Assembly (NCBI GenBank): GCA_010279815.1
Contig: QEOQ01000508.1
Span: 6,039,173-6,103,172, forward strand
Origin: Brachionus plicatilis
Lineage: Eukaryota > Rotifera > Eurotatoria > Ploima > Brachionidae
Direction: 5' to 3'
Length of the DNA stretch: 64,000 bases
The position numbers and the translations under genes are program-made. The notes below the pieces were generated by a model that was given only the letters and a program-made list of their open reading frames with translations, made no database searches and was not told the DNA's origin. Below are positions 23,108-34,140 of the stretch, piece by piece. Within the stretch, counting starts at the first letter, position 1. Each line of letters opens with the position of its first letter.

Positions 23108-23967
23108 TGTTATTCATTGTAAATAATAAAGTTTAAAAAAAAATAATTTTAATTTTTTAAATTTTTTTTTTATGTTTTTTCTATTTTATTTTCTATTTTA
23201 TTTTGGATTTTATATTGTATAATTTAAAAATTCGGATAAAGAGCCTATTTTTAATTATCAATTTTTGTAATTCTAAAACAGCAAAAAAATTGAATTTTAA
23301 ACCTTATGCACATTTAATTATTGTTAAACTCTTTTTAATACAAATGTCTAAAGCTTAATTAATTATAACATGGTTTAGATGGTAAACAGCACATGCACCA
23401 AAACTCAATTTATGAGTCATTTAGTGAATTAAAATTTGTATTAATTCAAATTAAAAAATATTTTTTAAGCAGTTTATTGAGTTTTTAAAATATGTTTTAT
23501 TTTTAATCGAATTGGTAGGAAAACTTTAAATTATTTGTGTCTTTAAAATTTAAAAATAGAAGAAAATCAGAGATATGATGAAATTAGTGTTGGCTAAGTT
23601 TCATGGTCCGAGCACCGCTTATATAATGATCTGGTACCGAGACTTGAACTAGGATCACAAACAATCCCAGTCCCATTATGGCTAAGGTTAAGAGTCGGAC
23701 TAAGATTGGTGTCAGTCTCATTATGGTTTCAGTCTCTCCTTGATTGCACTGGTCAGAACTGCTATATTTTTTTAGTATTTAAAAATTTAAAATAATTGAA
23801 AATTATTAATTTTTCGTATTAACAATATTGCTTTTTGTTCTCTTTATTTTTCATAAAATCAACTGATATTTTATATGACCTAGCTATATGTCGTAAAATT
23901 TTGGTAAAATATTTGATCAATAGATCAAAAAAAAGTCTATCAAGATTAAATTAAAAGACTGGTTAAC
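23108..23967. other. intergenic with an AATAAA and SINE
   Basis: An AATAAA at about 23124-23130 follows the FDXACB1 stop and may serve as its polyadenylation signal. The rest is AT-rich apart from the SINE-like block at 23580-23765. Confidence 0.5.
23580..23765 (-). repeat. tRNA-derived SINE-like repeat
   Basis: A GC-richer block. On the minus strand it has A-box-like TAGCCATAATGG (23672-23683) and B-box-like AGTTCAAGTC (23641-23650) at tRNA-like spacing. Phrases such as AGTCCCATTATGG and AGTCTCATTATGG occur twice, hinting at an internal duplication. No tail or target duplication was resolved. Confidence 0.45.
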
Positions 23968-23976
23968 CACAAATAT

Positions 23977-24332
23977 GGGGCTGTTAAGTTCATTTTAATT
24001 CGGTCGTTTCAATTCAGATAAATTTGAATAATTTTTTTACTGTAAGAAATAATTTAGGCCTGTAAAATGCTTAATGTTTAAGCAAATTTGCTTAATCCGA
24101 AAATATATGACTGCAAAAACTCTGTAAAGTAAGTACACAATTGATTTGAATACTTTTTAATGGCGTGCAAAATGCAGAAAATTGCAGATTATTTTGCAGA
24201 CTTATTTTACTGAATTAAGCAAATTTGCTCATAATTAAACATTTTAAAGTATTAAATTATATATTTTATTAAAAAAGTTATTCAAGTCTTTCTGAATTGA
24301 AAAGATCGAATTGAAACGAAATTCACAACCCC
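23977..24332. mobile_element. MULE-like MITE, second family
   Basis: Begins GGGGCTGTTAAGTTCATTTT and ends with the approximate inverse (AAACGAAATTCACAACCCC), with terminal repeats of about 55-60 bp. The flanks are CACAAATAT (23968-23976) and AACAAATAT (24333-24341), an 8/9 match for a 9-bp target duplication. Internal motifs TGCAAAATGCAGA and AAGCAAATTTGCTTAA recall the elements at 17-360 and 61503-61861. Solo right ends occur at about 13570-13665 and 31801-31852. Confidence 0.75.
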
Positions 24333-24341
24333 AACAAATAT

Positions 24342-25700
24342 AGGATCGAGCACAAAATGTTTATTTTGATTCCCGTCTAATTTATCAAATAAAATTTTAG
24401 AAATGTGATTTTTTCGAGGAATCATTTTAAAAATCAAGATTAAATAAACTTTAATTTATAATTTGAAATCCATACTAGAACTTTGGTTCTTCTATAGAAT
24501 TAAAAAAAATTATAAATAAACAATAAATTTTAGAAATTAAATTATTTATTTTTAGAATTAAAGCTATTTTGAAAAGATTTTTTCTTTTTTAGGTTTGAAT
24601 AAAATGGTAGTTTTTAAGTAAAACCATTACTTATTCGGAATAGAGTTTTTAGTTTTTCTATTCAAAATATTTGAAATAGTGATAAAATATTCAATTTATT
24701 TTAACAAAATAATTGATAGCCAATAAAAGTATTAAGATAATAATGAAGTCAATTTAATATTTTGTTAATATTTATTTTTTAAAATATGTATTCTGCTACT
24801 CTCTATCAAAATTTATCTAATCTTAATTTTAATATTTATCTACTTTTTAAGTTATGTTATTTTAACTTTATTTTTTTCTTATTATTTATTTAAATTTTTT
24901 ATTTTTTTTATTTAATCTGAAGGATCTTTAGCTCGGTACAGATATACAAATAAATAAATAAATAATATTAAGGTATTCATTCGAGCATTGATGGAAAAAG
25001 TAAAATTTATTGTCAAATTTTTAATCTACTAAATTGTTGTCATCGAAAATCCCTTTTTTTCACAACTATATTTAAAAAATACTTTTCAGTTTTTTAATGG
25101 TTGTATTGGAGTAAAAATCTTCGCAATGTTATAAGATTTGTATACGAGGTTGGGAGGGGTTTCAGTGTTTTATAGTCGAATTATTCAAAATTAATCTATT
25201 GCTTAGTAGTTATTAATTAATTAAAAAAAGTGCGAATTTAATTTGATTAATTTATTTTTAAATTTTTATTAAAAAGCGCACAATATTAAGGGTAATATAA
25301 ATTAAATTGATATTATAGTTATTGAGTAAACTAAAAGAAACGCTCTTAGAACAAACTCAATAATTTCTTTCCACCTCTCAAATAATCAATTGCTAACCAA
25401 ATTTATTCTAGATACAATTCATGAAAAATAGAAAAACTTGCCTACTCCAAATGGTACCCTTTAAAGTTCTCTTATAAAATAATTGTCCATACTCTATGAT
25501 CCATTAATTAATAGCTCAATTATTTCATTCTCTCGTAATCAAAAATTTATTCGCATTTTAACTTGATTAACTTATTTTAATTTGTTTCTTAATATCGGAA
25601 CAACCTTGGAAGTACATCTCTTAAAGTCATTAGATTATAAAAATTCATTAGTGTGGTAAGCTTAACTAAAGAAAGAAATAGCACACAAGAAAAATGAAAG
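24342..25700. other. intergenic with LINE 3' tail
   Basis: AT-rich sequence; the only recognised element is the LINE tail at 24910-24966. Confidence 0.5.
24910..24966 (+). repeat. non-LTR retroelement 3' tail, copy 1
   Basis: Motif CTGAAGGATCTTTAGCTCGG then TACAGATATACA, followed by (AAAT)n. The same module occurs at 32419-32470 and 62127-62170. The AGCTTTAGCT-type hairpin next to a short simple repeat is typical of LINE or SINE 3' ends. Confidence 0.6.
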
Positions 25701-25967
25701 CTATGCCAAATATGCTTTTGTGAGTCGATTTATTGGCTTGGATTTCTCTTTTCTTGATATTTGTAAGACTTTTTCAAAACCTATAAATTCACATAAAAAT
25801 TCATTATTTTTTCCTTTTCCTCTTCTAATAACATCAACTTCATGATCGGCGCCCAATATTGAATCGTTATAGTTATTCAAGAGAGCACTGTCGCTACTTA
25901 ACATTTTTGAAAATAATTGCCTTGACTTAATTAAAATATTAAATAGAATGTTTATATTTGAAAACAT
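25701..25967 (-). CDS. small hypothetical protein behind DIPK1
   Basis: An 88-codon frame that starts 116 bp after the DIPK1-like stop, on the same strand. No family is recognised. The N-terminus (MFSNINILFNILIKSRQLF) is amphipathic or weakly targeting-like; the rest is mixed charge with RRGKGKNNEFLCEFIGFEKV. The spacing resembles that of the POLR3C-HSPBAP1-UTP3 cluster, which is the main argument for it being real. It could equally be a chance frame. Confidence 0.35.
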   Translation of the reverse strand: MFSNINILFNILIKSRQLFSKMLSSDSALLNNYNDSILGADHEVDVIRRGKGKNNEFLCEFIGFEKVLQISRKEKSKPINRLTKAYLA

Positions 25968-26082
25968 TTTTTACTTTAGCATTATTTTTACTTAATCAAA
26001 TTTTAATTTGGAGGTTGATTAAAATTGAAAAATAAATAATTAAATATAAATTAAATATTTTTTTATTTCAATAAAATTTATT

Positions 26083-27581
26083 CTATTGTTTGATTCCTAG
26101 TTTTATTCCTTCGTCTAACAATAAATTGGCAAGAGTTCGACTTATTCTATGATCAGTCATATCAGGTATATCCGAATTTTTGTAAGTTCCAGGTTTTTTG
26201 CATTTTTTTAGCTTGTTCATCATTTCATCATGTGTGTTAGACTCAAATTGTATGCCAGTCAAAATACCGTCAAGTTTGTTCAAATCGTTGTCAAAAATTT
26301 TTTCACAAACCGCTTGTAAATTGTTATTTACTCTTTTACCTATGCACTTTTTAGTCTCCAGACTACAGTAAGATTTGCAATCGAAAAAATGACAATCTTC
26401 ATTTCTGTCGCAAATTTTTTCCGAAAATAAATAAGAGTCTGGCGAGGCCATGTCAGTGTCAATGATTCGAAGCTTTCCTTCATGGTTTAGTCCAAAATTG
26501 TCCAATTTAACATCGCACATTTGCACTGGTTCAGATTTTAAAGTCATGTTCACTTTTTTGAGCAGGTAAGTCGAGTCCAAGTTGTGCACCAGGTCCAAAA
26601 ACTGTAGAGCTAGCTTTTTTCGCTCGGTCAGGTCCATTAAACGCACTCGGTAGGTGAGAGGATGCGCAAACTCAACCATATAGAAATGGCCACATGAGCC
26701 GTATATTTTTATGGCTCCTGGCTTCGAGCGGTAGAATGTATAAAACAAATACTCGTCCTGAGAAGTAAGAGTCATCAAATTTTGTATAAAATTTGACATT
26801 TTTCTTTTATCTTCACTCTGAAGGGCTTCTAAATAGAAATGAAAATTGTCAGAAGCAAACAATTTGACATAATAGTTAAAATCATAAGTTCTTTTGAGTG
26901 CCATGTCATTTTTTAAAAATTCAATAGCTGATTTTTTGTCTTTTTCATATTCGTATGACCAAGCCTTTAGCTCATTTGGGTCCAGTTTGATACCAAATTT
27001 TGTCTGCAGTGTCGAATCAATGTACATTTTTAAGTACTTGAGCTGCTCTAAAATTGGTTTATCTTTGAAATCAAAGTCCAAATGAGTGTCAAAGTCCAGA
27101 TAGTACTGCTTGGTTGATTTTAGAACAAGTTTATTCGGAATCTCCGGAATTTTATCCTTGTCCTTATAGAGCTCATAGATGAGAACTGATTTGGACAAGT
27201 CAAATGTATTTTCAGAAAGATGGCCTTTTACATTGCAATCGCTCATCCGATAGTTTTGGTAGTATCCATACGAATTTGCTTTGTCACATAGATGCGGACA
27301 TAAATTTCCCATAATGCTGCTTGATTCCTGTTCGTATAGCGAACACTTTAAAAAAAAATATATTTTTTTTTATTTTTTTAATTTGTTAATTAATTTACCA
27401 TGTCTCTGATCAAATGTTTGGCATAGTCCAAATCACATTTGGTTTTGTAGTGAGTATTTTGTATCAAGCTGCTAGTTGAGTAAAAATTGGTGGCATACAA
27501 AATGACAGTGAGACAAAATATACAGGTGAGAAGAAATTTTTTTTTATTCTTTAAATTCCAAAATAAAATTCGCGTCCACAT
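26083..27581 (-). CDS. DIPK1: DIPK1/FAM69-like divergent kinase
   Basis: A type II membrane protein of the cysteine-rich FAM69/DIPK1 family, ER-resident pseudokinase-like proteins of unclear substrate. Exons 27399-27581 and 26083-27345 join in phase 0 over a 53 bp intron, giving 481 residues. Exon 1 has a basic start and a helix near 16-34. The luminal part begins CSLYEQES...MGNLCPHLC. Kinase-like features: YMVEFAHPL, VQMCDVKLDNFGLNHEGKLR where CDVKLDNF takes the place of the HRD loop, and IDTDMA in place of DFG. The family Cys cluster follows (CDRNEDCHFFDCKSYCSLE, KKCIG) and then NNNLQAVCEKIF, matching DIPK1 NTNLQVVCEKIF. It appears intact. The kinase activity is uncertain in the whole family. 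Confidence 0.9.
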
Positions 27582-28170
27582 TTTATCATTATCAAAAAAG
27601 TCTCTAGTTTTTTTTTAAGAGAAATATACTCAATTAGAAAAAATTTGGATTAGATGAACCGAAAATTAGTCAAAAGCTTAAGTAAAATAAAAAAATTTTA
27701 AGTTCAAATTTAAGCATATATTAACCGTCAAATTAATTATTTAAAAAGCCTTAAATTTTGTCTTTAATGTCATCAAAAAATAGTTTAGAATTTTTCTTGA
27801 GCAGAATTTACATTTACCGAGCAAATAGGTGTCTACTATGCGATTACAGGAATAGAGAAAGAATGTAAATTCGGATTCAATTTATCTTCTGAGAATAAAT
27901 AACTGAAATAACTTCAATTTTCAAGTTATCTTGATTTTTTTATAAAAATATTTCTCAGAAAATAGGCCCTAAACTGGTCTAAAGATTAGAACCAATTTCA
28001 AAACCGGTTTTTAAAACGTACTTTAAAACTTATGTTAATTAAAGCTTTTGAATAAAAAAAATTTTGAATTTTTGTTGCCAAAAAAATGGCGTTTTAATTT
28101 TTAATTCTGATTTTATTACTAATTTAACTAAACTAATTGATAAAAAACTTTTTTTTTTCAAGCAACATAC

Positions 28171-28833
28171 ATTAAAATGGTTATAACTAAAACACGGACC
28201 TTCAGATTTTGAATAAAACACGGAACCATACTTATCTCCCCCATTAATACAATTCCATTTATCCCCCACCATTTTTCTAGTACAAAATTTTTGTAAGAAG
28301 TATTTTAGTGACATGCAAAAATGAAAAAAAAAATTAAATAAACGGAGTCTTAAAAAATAAACTGAGTTTACGGTAATGATTACCGTAAATTCGTGACCAT
28401 TACTCTTGGAACAATGTCAAAATTTGGGTTTATTCCATACGGAACTAATACCATCGAAACCATGTTATAAAATTTTTTTATTTTTTTTTAGAATAAACCT
28501 TGACGTCTGACTTTAAACTAAGAGTAAGCGAAAAACTTTGATTTAATTCTTAGAATAATTTCGAATTTATTTTTCAATAAACTTAAAAAATTTTAGAGTT
28601 AAATTCGAAATTAAAAAAAATTAAAAATTAAACTTTATTCTAATTTAAATTAAGATTTGAATTAAGATTTTTTGATTTGAAATCAAAATGAAGGTCGAAC
28701 CATATAAGCTAGACCTTAGATTTTGGTCTTGCGTGAAATCTGGTAAAATTTTGTACTAGAAAATTGATAAATGACATAGAATTAATGGGGGAGATAATTA
28801 TGGGTCCGTGTTTTAGGAATAACCATTAAAATA
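28171..28833. repeat. imperfect inverted repeat with ~450 bp loop
   Basis: Left arm 28171-28290 and right arm 28744-28833 are inverse copies. Shared pieces include ATTAAAATGGTTAT, TAAAACACGGACC, TATCTCCCCCATTAAT and TTCTAGTACAAAATTTT. The left arm carries an extra ~27 bp that repeats AACACGGA. Both arms translate outward to related peptides (KFCTRK ... GPCF ... NH). The loop includes the palindrome TTTACGGTAATGATTACCG. Terminal boundaries and target duplication were not resolved. Confidence 0.65.
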
Positions 28834-29086
28834 TGAAATCGAAAACTTTCAAAATATTTACGATTTTTTGCATATTTTTACCGAATAATTTTAAAAATTA
28901 TTTACGAAAAATTATCGTTCTCTTTTTTCATGCGAAGAATTAAAATATTGTTTTGAATTTTAAAATTTTATTGAGTTTTATAAATAGAATTCAAGGAAAA
29001 ATCGGAAAAATGATTATTTAATTTTTAATTTTGGAAAAATTTCTCAAGCTTTAATGCCACATTAAACTTAAAGACTTAATTTTAAT

Positions 29087-29438
29087 CAGAGTTGTTCCTC
29101 AAGTCGCTATTTTTCAAGTCTTTCGACCAAAAAGCTGATTTTTCTTAGATTTTTTGGGCGATTTATCTTTCCCAGTAACATTTTCAACAATGTTTTCCAT
29201 TTATTTTTCAATAGTCTTTAATTTTTTTGTAAACAAAATGATTCAATTAGAAATGTAAACGTTTAAGAGATTTAAAAAAAAATTCAAATTCAATTTTTAC
29301 AAAAACTATAATTTAGTAAAGATGAAATCAAATAAAACATCAACTCAAGTAATTATTTAACTTTTTACTCATAAAAAAATTCAAGTCAAGTCGTGACTTG
29401 GACTTGACTTAAGACTTGAGACTTGAGGAACAACTCTG
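29087..29438. mobile_element. hAT-type MITE (352 bp)
   Basis: Starts CAGAGTTGTTCCTCAAGTC and ends GACTTGAGGAACAACTCTG. ATTTTAAT is repeated exactly on both sides (29079-29086 and 29439-29446), the 8-bp duplication of hAT elements. The terminal CAGAG is a usual hAT terminus. A shorter relative at 33307-33467 has the same AGAGTTGTT ends. Confidence 0.85.
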
Positions 29439-29838
29439 ATTTTAATGCATACTCATTGCTTAAAACAAATCTTTAAAGTATGCGATATAAATCTTTAGAG
29501 TATGAGTGTTTCATTTTAATATAGAAATGTATTGTTTTTTTAACAGTTTATTTAAAAGTTAAAAATTTATTATAGAATTTTTTATTTATAGCTTAAGTTT
29601 TCAGTCTGGATGGGACAACATTCTACCATGATTAAAAATTTAATAAGAAATAAGTAAAAAAAAGTCTTTCAAATATTTTTCATGAATATTTTCAATAATA
29701 CATATAAAATATTATTGAATCTATTTTTTAATAAACTAGTTTTTTCAAATACTCAAGCTAAGTTTTTTAAAGCAACTTTTGAGTTTTTGAACATAATTGT
29801 CATTTGTTTCTGGAACTGAAAAGGCTAATAAATTTCTA

Positions 29839-31347
29839 TTACTTTGGCAAAATTTTAGCCACTTTAAATTCTTTACAAAAAAGGATAACTTTAAATAAAA
29901 GATCGGCACATTCGACAACAGTCAGCATACTAGCACCAACACAAAGGCCCATAAATCCTCCAATTTCTGCAATTAGCTGAACTATTGATTTGGCTGGTGT
30001 GTCTTTAATAATTTTAAGAGAAATGTCATCATGATAAACATTAACTGATAGCAAACTAGATTTGTTTGCTTCGTAGTCAAGAAATAAATCTGGATTTTTG
30101 GCTTTTAGAATATCAAAAATTAATCGACTTGGAAAGTAAGCCTGTGATATTTGACGGTAATATACAATTGATTTGCATTCTTGAGGACATGAATTCAAGC
30201 ATTTTTTTGGTTCAAATGAACCATCAAACTGTTCAATGCATTCGTGCATTTTAGTGATATTACAAGCTTCCGAATATTCAATTCCATATACATCAACAAA
30301 ATAGCATCCACATAAATCTCTGATGTATTCGTAGTAGCAAAAAAAGATACAAAATTTTTGTTGGTATTTTCCAAATAAGGACTGAGTTTTTTCAAATGAC
30401 TTTGAATCAAAGCTTTCAGTTTCTTGAATGCAATCTGAATAGGGTTTAGGTAGCTTTGTGGTATGCTCTTGAACAATGGCTATATTTGTGTCGAACCCAC
30501 TTGGCAGATTTATTAAATCAAAACTGCTATACGGTATTGTTGATAAACTGTGAATGTACATATGTATTCCATTCGATTTCATAATGTTTAACTCATCCTC
30601 AGAAATAATATTAAGAACAAGCTTAAGCCCTCCGTTAGTTCCAGCATATACAGATTCTCCTGGTTTATTTTTATTCCGATGCATCAATATTCCTGAATTA
30701 AATTTGAAGCAATTTCCAAGTTTCGGTATCAGTAAGCGTTCAAAGTGATCCTTGGTACATCTTTGATAGCTAAAATAGCAATCAATTAAAATATCATCTA
30801 AACTATAAGTTATATTGTCAATTTCATTGCTGTATTTTAAAAAATTCAATATGAAATTGTATTCTAAATTTGCCAAATATTCAGCAATGGAGGAAGAAGA
30901 ATCAATTGATTTTGTAATAAAATTTTTTGATTCCAGAAATGTATCATATAAATCTGGCGAGTATTGCTTTAATTTTTGAGGGTTAATTAGACTTTGGTGG
31001 CAAATGGTTATTGCAGGATATTCGATCGATGGCTTACGATGATTTTCTACTTAAGTATGAACATCATAGTTGAAAAAATCGATTAAACTTAAAGTAAGAT
31101 TATAAATACAATATGAAGAGGATGCACTAAAGCATAATATCCATAATGTTCTGATGAACCAATTTCTACTTTTTGAAATATTGGCCAGACCATGACAACT
31201 TGAATGTTCCGCACTTTCAGATAAAATTTTTAAAAGACTATTTGACATTTTTTTAGATTCATTAAAGTAATGATTTTTCAATTTTTTAAATAAAGATATT
31301 TTTATAGCTCTTTCAAAAAGCTCTTTATATATAAAACTTATTAACAT
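29839..31347 (-). pseudogene. DEG/ENaC channel with one in-frame stop
   Basis: A degenerin/ENaC-type sodium channel subunit in one continuous frame of 503 codons without introns, except for a TAA at 31051-31053 (codon 99). Before it: the HG gating motif (SSCHGLANISKS) and the first membrane helix near 64-90. Immediately after it: the conserved post-TM1 stretch KPSIEYPAITIC. Further on are the Cys-rich extracellular domain (CIFFCYYEYIRDLCGC, CLNSCPQEC) and the second helix with GGFMGLCVGASMLTVVE, including the GxS selectivity filter (GAS). Downstream of the stop the frame has no other damage over more than 400 codons. It could be a very recent pseudogene, a polymorphic null, a readthrough stop or a sequence error. 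Ligand or mechanical gating cannot be predicted. Confidence 0.88.
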
Positions 31348-32418
31348 ATTAAGAATAAAAACAATATTTATTTTTATAATAAGTTGAATTCCTTATAACA
31401 ACATTGAAATATTTCAGTCATTAGATAACAAATAAAACAATTTGAATTTAAAAAATTTTGAGATTATCAGAACCAAAAAAGTGTTTATTTTTCATTAATA
31501 AATGTTATTTTTTTAAAAAATTCATTATTCATTTGTTTTTTTTTGATTAAAAAAGCAAAATTGATTCAGAAATTAATAAAAATCTTTGTCAAAATTAATA
31601 ATTGAGGAGCCAAATGTATTTCTGGATTTTATATTAAAATAAAAATCTTGTTTAGAAAAGAGAAAAGTAAAATTCCAGCAAAAACTCAAATATGTACCAG
31701 AATTGTTTTTTTCTTTTTATCAATTTTTTTATAATCGATATTAATTAGTCGTGTTGATTGTTTTTTTTTTGATATTCTTTAAAAAATTTAATTTAAAGTT
31801 ATTTAAACTTTTCTGAATTCAAAAGATTGAATTGAAAAAGATTTCACAACCTCTTTTCACCTTAAAATGGTACTGTATTTTCTCGCCAAATATATTTTAA
31901 AACGTGGCAGTATTCTCTTATTTAAATTTGATGTATTGAATTGGCAATTTCAGTTCAAACAAATTCAAAAAAATAAAAAAAAAAAAATATTGAAGTTAGT
32001 GTCAATTTTAATGGATAAAATCTAAAATAATATAAATTGTCACTTATAATTGAACTAGTTTGTATTTTAATTTTTGAAATTCTGATTTATTTAAAACGAA
32101 ACCATTTTTATTAAATCAAACCAATTATGCTTTGATAAAAAAACTATCGAAATCAGTAAGAGGATTTCGGTATATTCTTTGGAAATATATCTTATAAAAA
32201 TGTTTGCTTGTTTATCTTTGCTAGCGAAAAAAAAAAACAACAAAAAATGAATAATAATTATCATAATTGAAAGATATTTATATTAAACTGTATTTTAGAC
32301 TTTTTCAAGTACTGTATCTTTTTTTTTCTTACTTTTTCAACATGCAGTTTTTAACTTTTATTTTTATTTTATTTTTTTTATTTTATTTTATTTTATTTTA
32401 TTTTATTTTATATTTTTA
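31348..32418. other. intergenic, upstream of DEG/ENaC
   Basis: AT-rich. 31801-31852 resembles the right end of the MITE at 23977-24332 (GAATTGAAAAAGATTTCACA then ACCTC). 32356-32412 is an (ATTTT)n microsatellite that precedes a LINE tail. Confidence 0.5.
31801..31852. repeat. solo MITE right end
   Basis: TTTCTGAATTCAAAAGATTG then AATTGAAAAAGATTTCACAACC lines up with the right terminus at about 24280-24332. No left partner was found. Confidence 0.45.
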
Positions 32419-32470
32419 TTCTGAAGAAGCATTAGCTCGATACAGATTTAACAAATAAATAAATAAATAA
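32356..32470 (+). repeat. (ATTTT)n microsatellite plus LINE 3' tail, copy 2
   Basis: A run of ATTTT units ends at CTGAAGAAGCATTAGCTCGA then TACAGATTTAACA and (AAAT)n. It is the same tail module as at 24910 and 62127, in the same orientation. Confidence 0.6.
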
Positions 32471-32491
32471 TCTTTGCTCATATTAATCAAA

Positions 32492-33009
32492 AATGTCCTT
32501 TATCGAAGAAATCCCCAACAATATATTTGAAGTCAGCAATGACAATGCTCAGTATTTAGGTAAAAAATTAAGAGGAAAAGTTAGAAATTTTAATTATAAG
32601 CCAGAGATTCGAAAAATACCCATATTTTGACGATTTTATCCAATATATTTAGTCAATACATGTTGTTAAAATAAACAGAGATCAATGGGAATTAAGAACA
32701 TGCAGTAACTGTCTCAAACGCTTCAAATGAGATAATACAATAGCTGTCAGTTCACGTTTAAGTAAGCTTTAATCAATTTAGAAATTTTTTTAATTTTTAA
32801 GTAAGCATTTTTTTATTTAGATGCTTTGTCGAGGCAATCAAACGAAACACAAAAAATATCAGACTTTGGCATTAGTAGTTGCTAGGGATCAGATTCTGAT
32901 TCAAGTATTAATGACGAAGCGCCATCACAAAAAAAAACCTAGACCTGAAACAAAAAGCGAGGCCAACCAGTCGGTTCCAAAAATAAAACTAAATAAAATA
33001 TTTGTGTAA
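32492..33009 (+). pseudogene. decayed ORF with Cys motif and AT-hook-like end
   Basis: Frames are short and broken. An ATG at 32492 opens MSFIEEIPNNIFEVSNDNAQ. Near 32655-32730 a frame reads WELRTCSNCLKRFK, a C-x2-C pair with an aromatic before it, loosely like FLYWCH-type fingers. A last segment ends KKRGQPVGSKNKTK, like an AT-hook (RGRPxGSKNK). Stops separate the pieces and no set of introns repaired all of them, so it is probably a remnant of a transposon-related gene. The family call is tentative. Confidence 0.35.
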
Positions 33010-33172
33010 TAAAATAATTTTTTTTGTACCTGACACTATGAAAATATACTAATTCTATTATTTTTGCTATATTTTATATATTTTAGATTATATTCAATAA
33101 AATTGACACTAACTTGAGTATTTTTGTTTTTTTAATAAATATTTTTGACTCGTTATATAATTATATGACAAA

Positions 33173-33802
33173 ATGAATTGCGAGCTTAAATTAATAGGAA
33201 AATTGATCATGAGAATTTCACATAACATTTTCTTCAATGATAAAGAGAAGATCCTTTTCGAAGTTACCGGAGAAGAAAAGCACTGTAATAATACGGTGTT
33301 AAAAACAAGAGTTGTTTAAAAGTCACAAGTCTCAAATCAAGTCCAAGTCCGGACTTTTTTTTTTTTTCAAAAGTCCCACCAAAGACTTTAATTTTTTTTT
33401 TCAAAAAAAAAATTGGACATTTTTTTTAATGACTTGGACTTTTTTTTGGGACTTTTAAACAACTCTGTTAAAAACAAGCGGTGATTTATATCTAGCTGAA
33501 AATTTAACAATTTTTGACGGTGATAACTTTGTTTAGCTTTAGCTTTTTAGTTTTTAGTTTTTTTAAAAACAAAACGTTTTAAAAAAGAGACTAATTTTAC
33601 GTTAACTAAAATCTTCGGTGCTTAACGAAATTTGTGTATTTGGGGTGTTGCAAAAATTGCTAAGTTTTATTTAATTTTCTAGAGACATTAGATCATGTCC
33701 CATTTAAGTTTCCAATGGAATTTTACGCAAGAAAATACGGAACGATTTCTTTTAGCTTTTCAATATATTTTAAAAAAGAAAAGCATATTCTAATATTTGA
33801 AT
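33173..33802 (+). pseudogene. arrestin-domain gene fragment split by a MITE
   Basis: The frame from ATG 33173 reads ELKLIGKLIMRISHNIFFND then KEKILFE, like the N-terminal half of an alpha-arrestin domain. At 33307 it is interrupted by a 161-bp hAT-type MITE. Without the element and one 8-bp duplication the frame continues for 22 codons (SGDLYLAENLTIFDGDNF) to a plausible donor. After an intron (to about 33684) a further frame reads HVPFKFPMEFYARKYGTISF, like the arrestin PF.F.LP..F.GKYG..Y motif, and ends at a TAA near 33802. No C-terminal arrestin half was found before POLR3C. It may therefore be a truncated pseudogene; the family call is moderate. Confidence 0.5.
33307..33467. mobile_element. 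hAT-type MITE inserted in coding sequence (161 bp)
   Basis: Ends AAGAGTTGTTTAAAAGTC and GACTTTTAAACAACTCTG are inverse except for the first base. TTAAAAAC is repeated exactly on both sides (33299-33306 and 33468-33475). It is related to the 352-bp element at 29087-29438 through the AGAGTTGTT termini and GACTTGGACTT-like inner sequence. Confidence 0.85.
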
Positions 33803-34030
33803 AAAAATTTGTATTTTTAATTCTTTCAATTATTTCAAATTATTTTCAGGTTTACCTTGGTCTTTCATTTTAATTTTATACTCATAAATCCAAGCAGAAC
33901 ATGAAGTTATTTCAAAAATGTTTTTATCGATAATATTTGTTTGATTATTTTTTTTTGCAAAGTATTAAAAATTCTTTCAAAAAATCATTTTCAATTAAAT
34001 TTTAATTTAAATATATTCAGTTTAAACAAG

Positions 34031-34140
34031 TTTTAGAGACATCCTCTTCAACAATAGAGACAAGAATGCAGCAAATATTGATAAAACTGATCGAAATTAC
34101 GTGGAACAAAAATTCAACTCTTTGGATACAAAAAGACAAG
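34031..34140 (+). other. coding-like segment upstream of POLR3C
   Basis: A frame reads FRDILFNNRDKNAANIDKTD then RNYVEQKFNSLDTKRQ, with codon choice unlike the AT-rich flanks. It is not in frame with POLR3C and no family was recognised. It may be a leftover exon of the neighbouring broken gene or of an unknown gene. Confidence 0.3.

Larger units (their letters stand above)
27582..29838. other. intergenic with two inverted-repeat elements
   Basis: Holds the large inverted repeat at 28171-28833 and the hAT-type MITE at 29087-29438. 27582-28170 shows nothing else recognisable. A minus-strand frame at 28039-28314 is part of the inverted repeat. Confidence 0.55.

Noticed and set aside
24910..24935. 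Hammerhead-like CTGAAGA in the LINE tail
   Set aside because: Resembles the first core box only; no matching GAA box, stem III or cleavage site.
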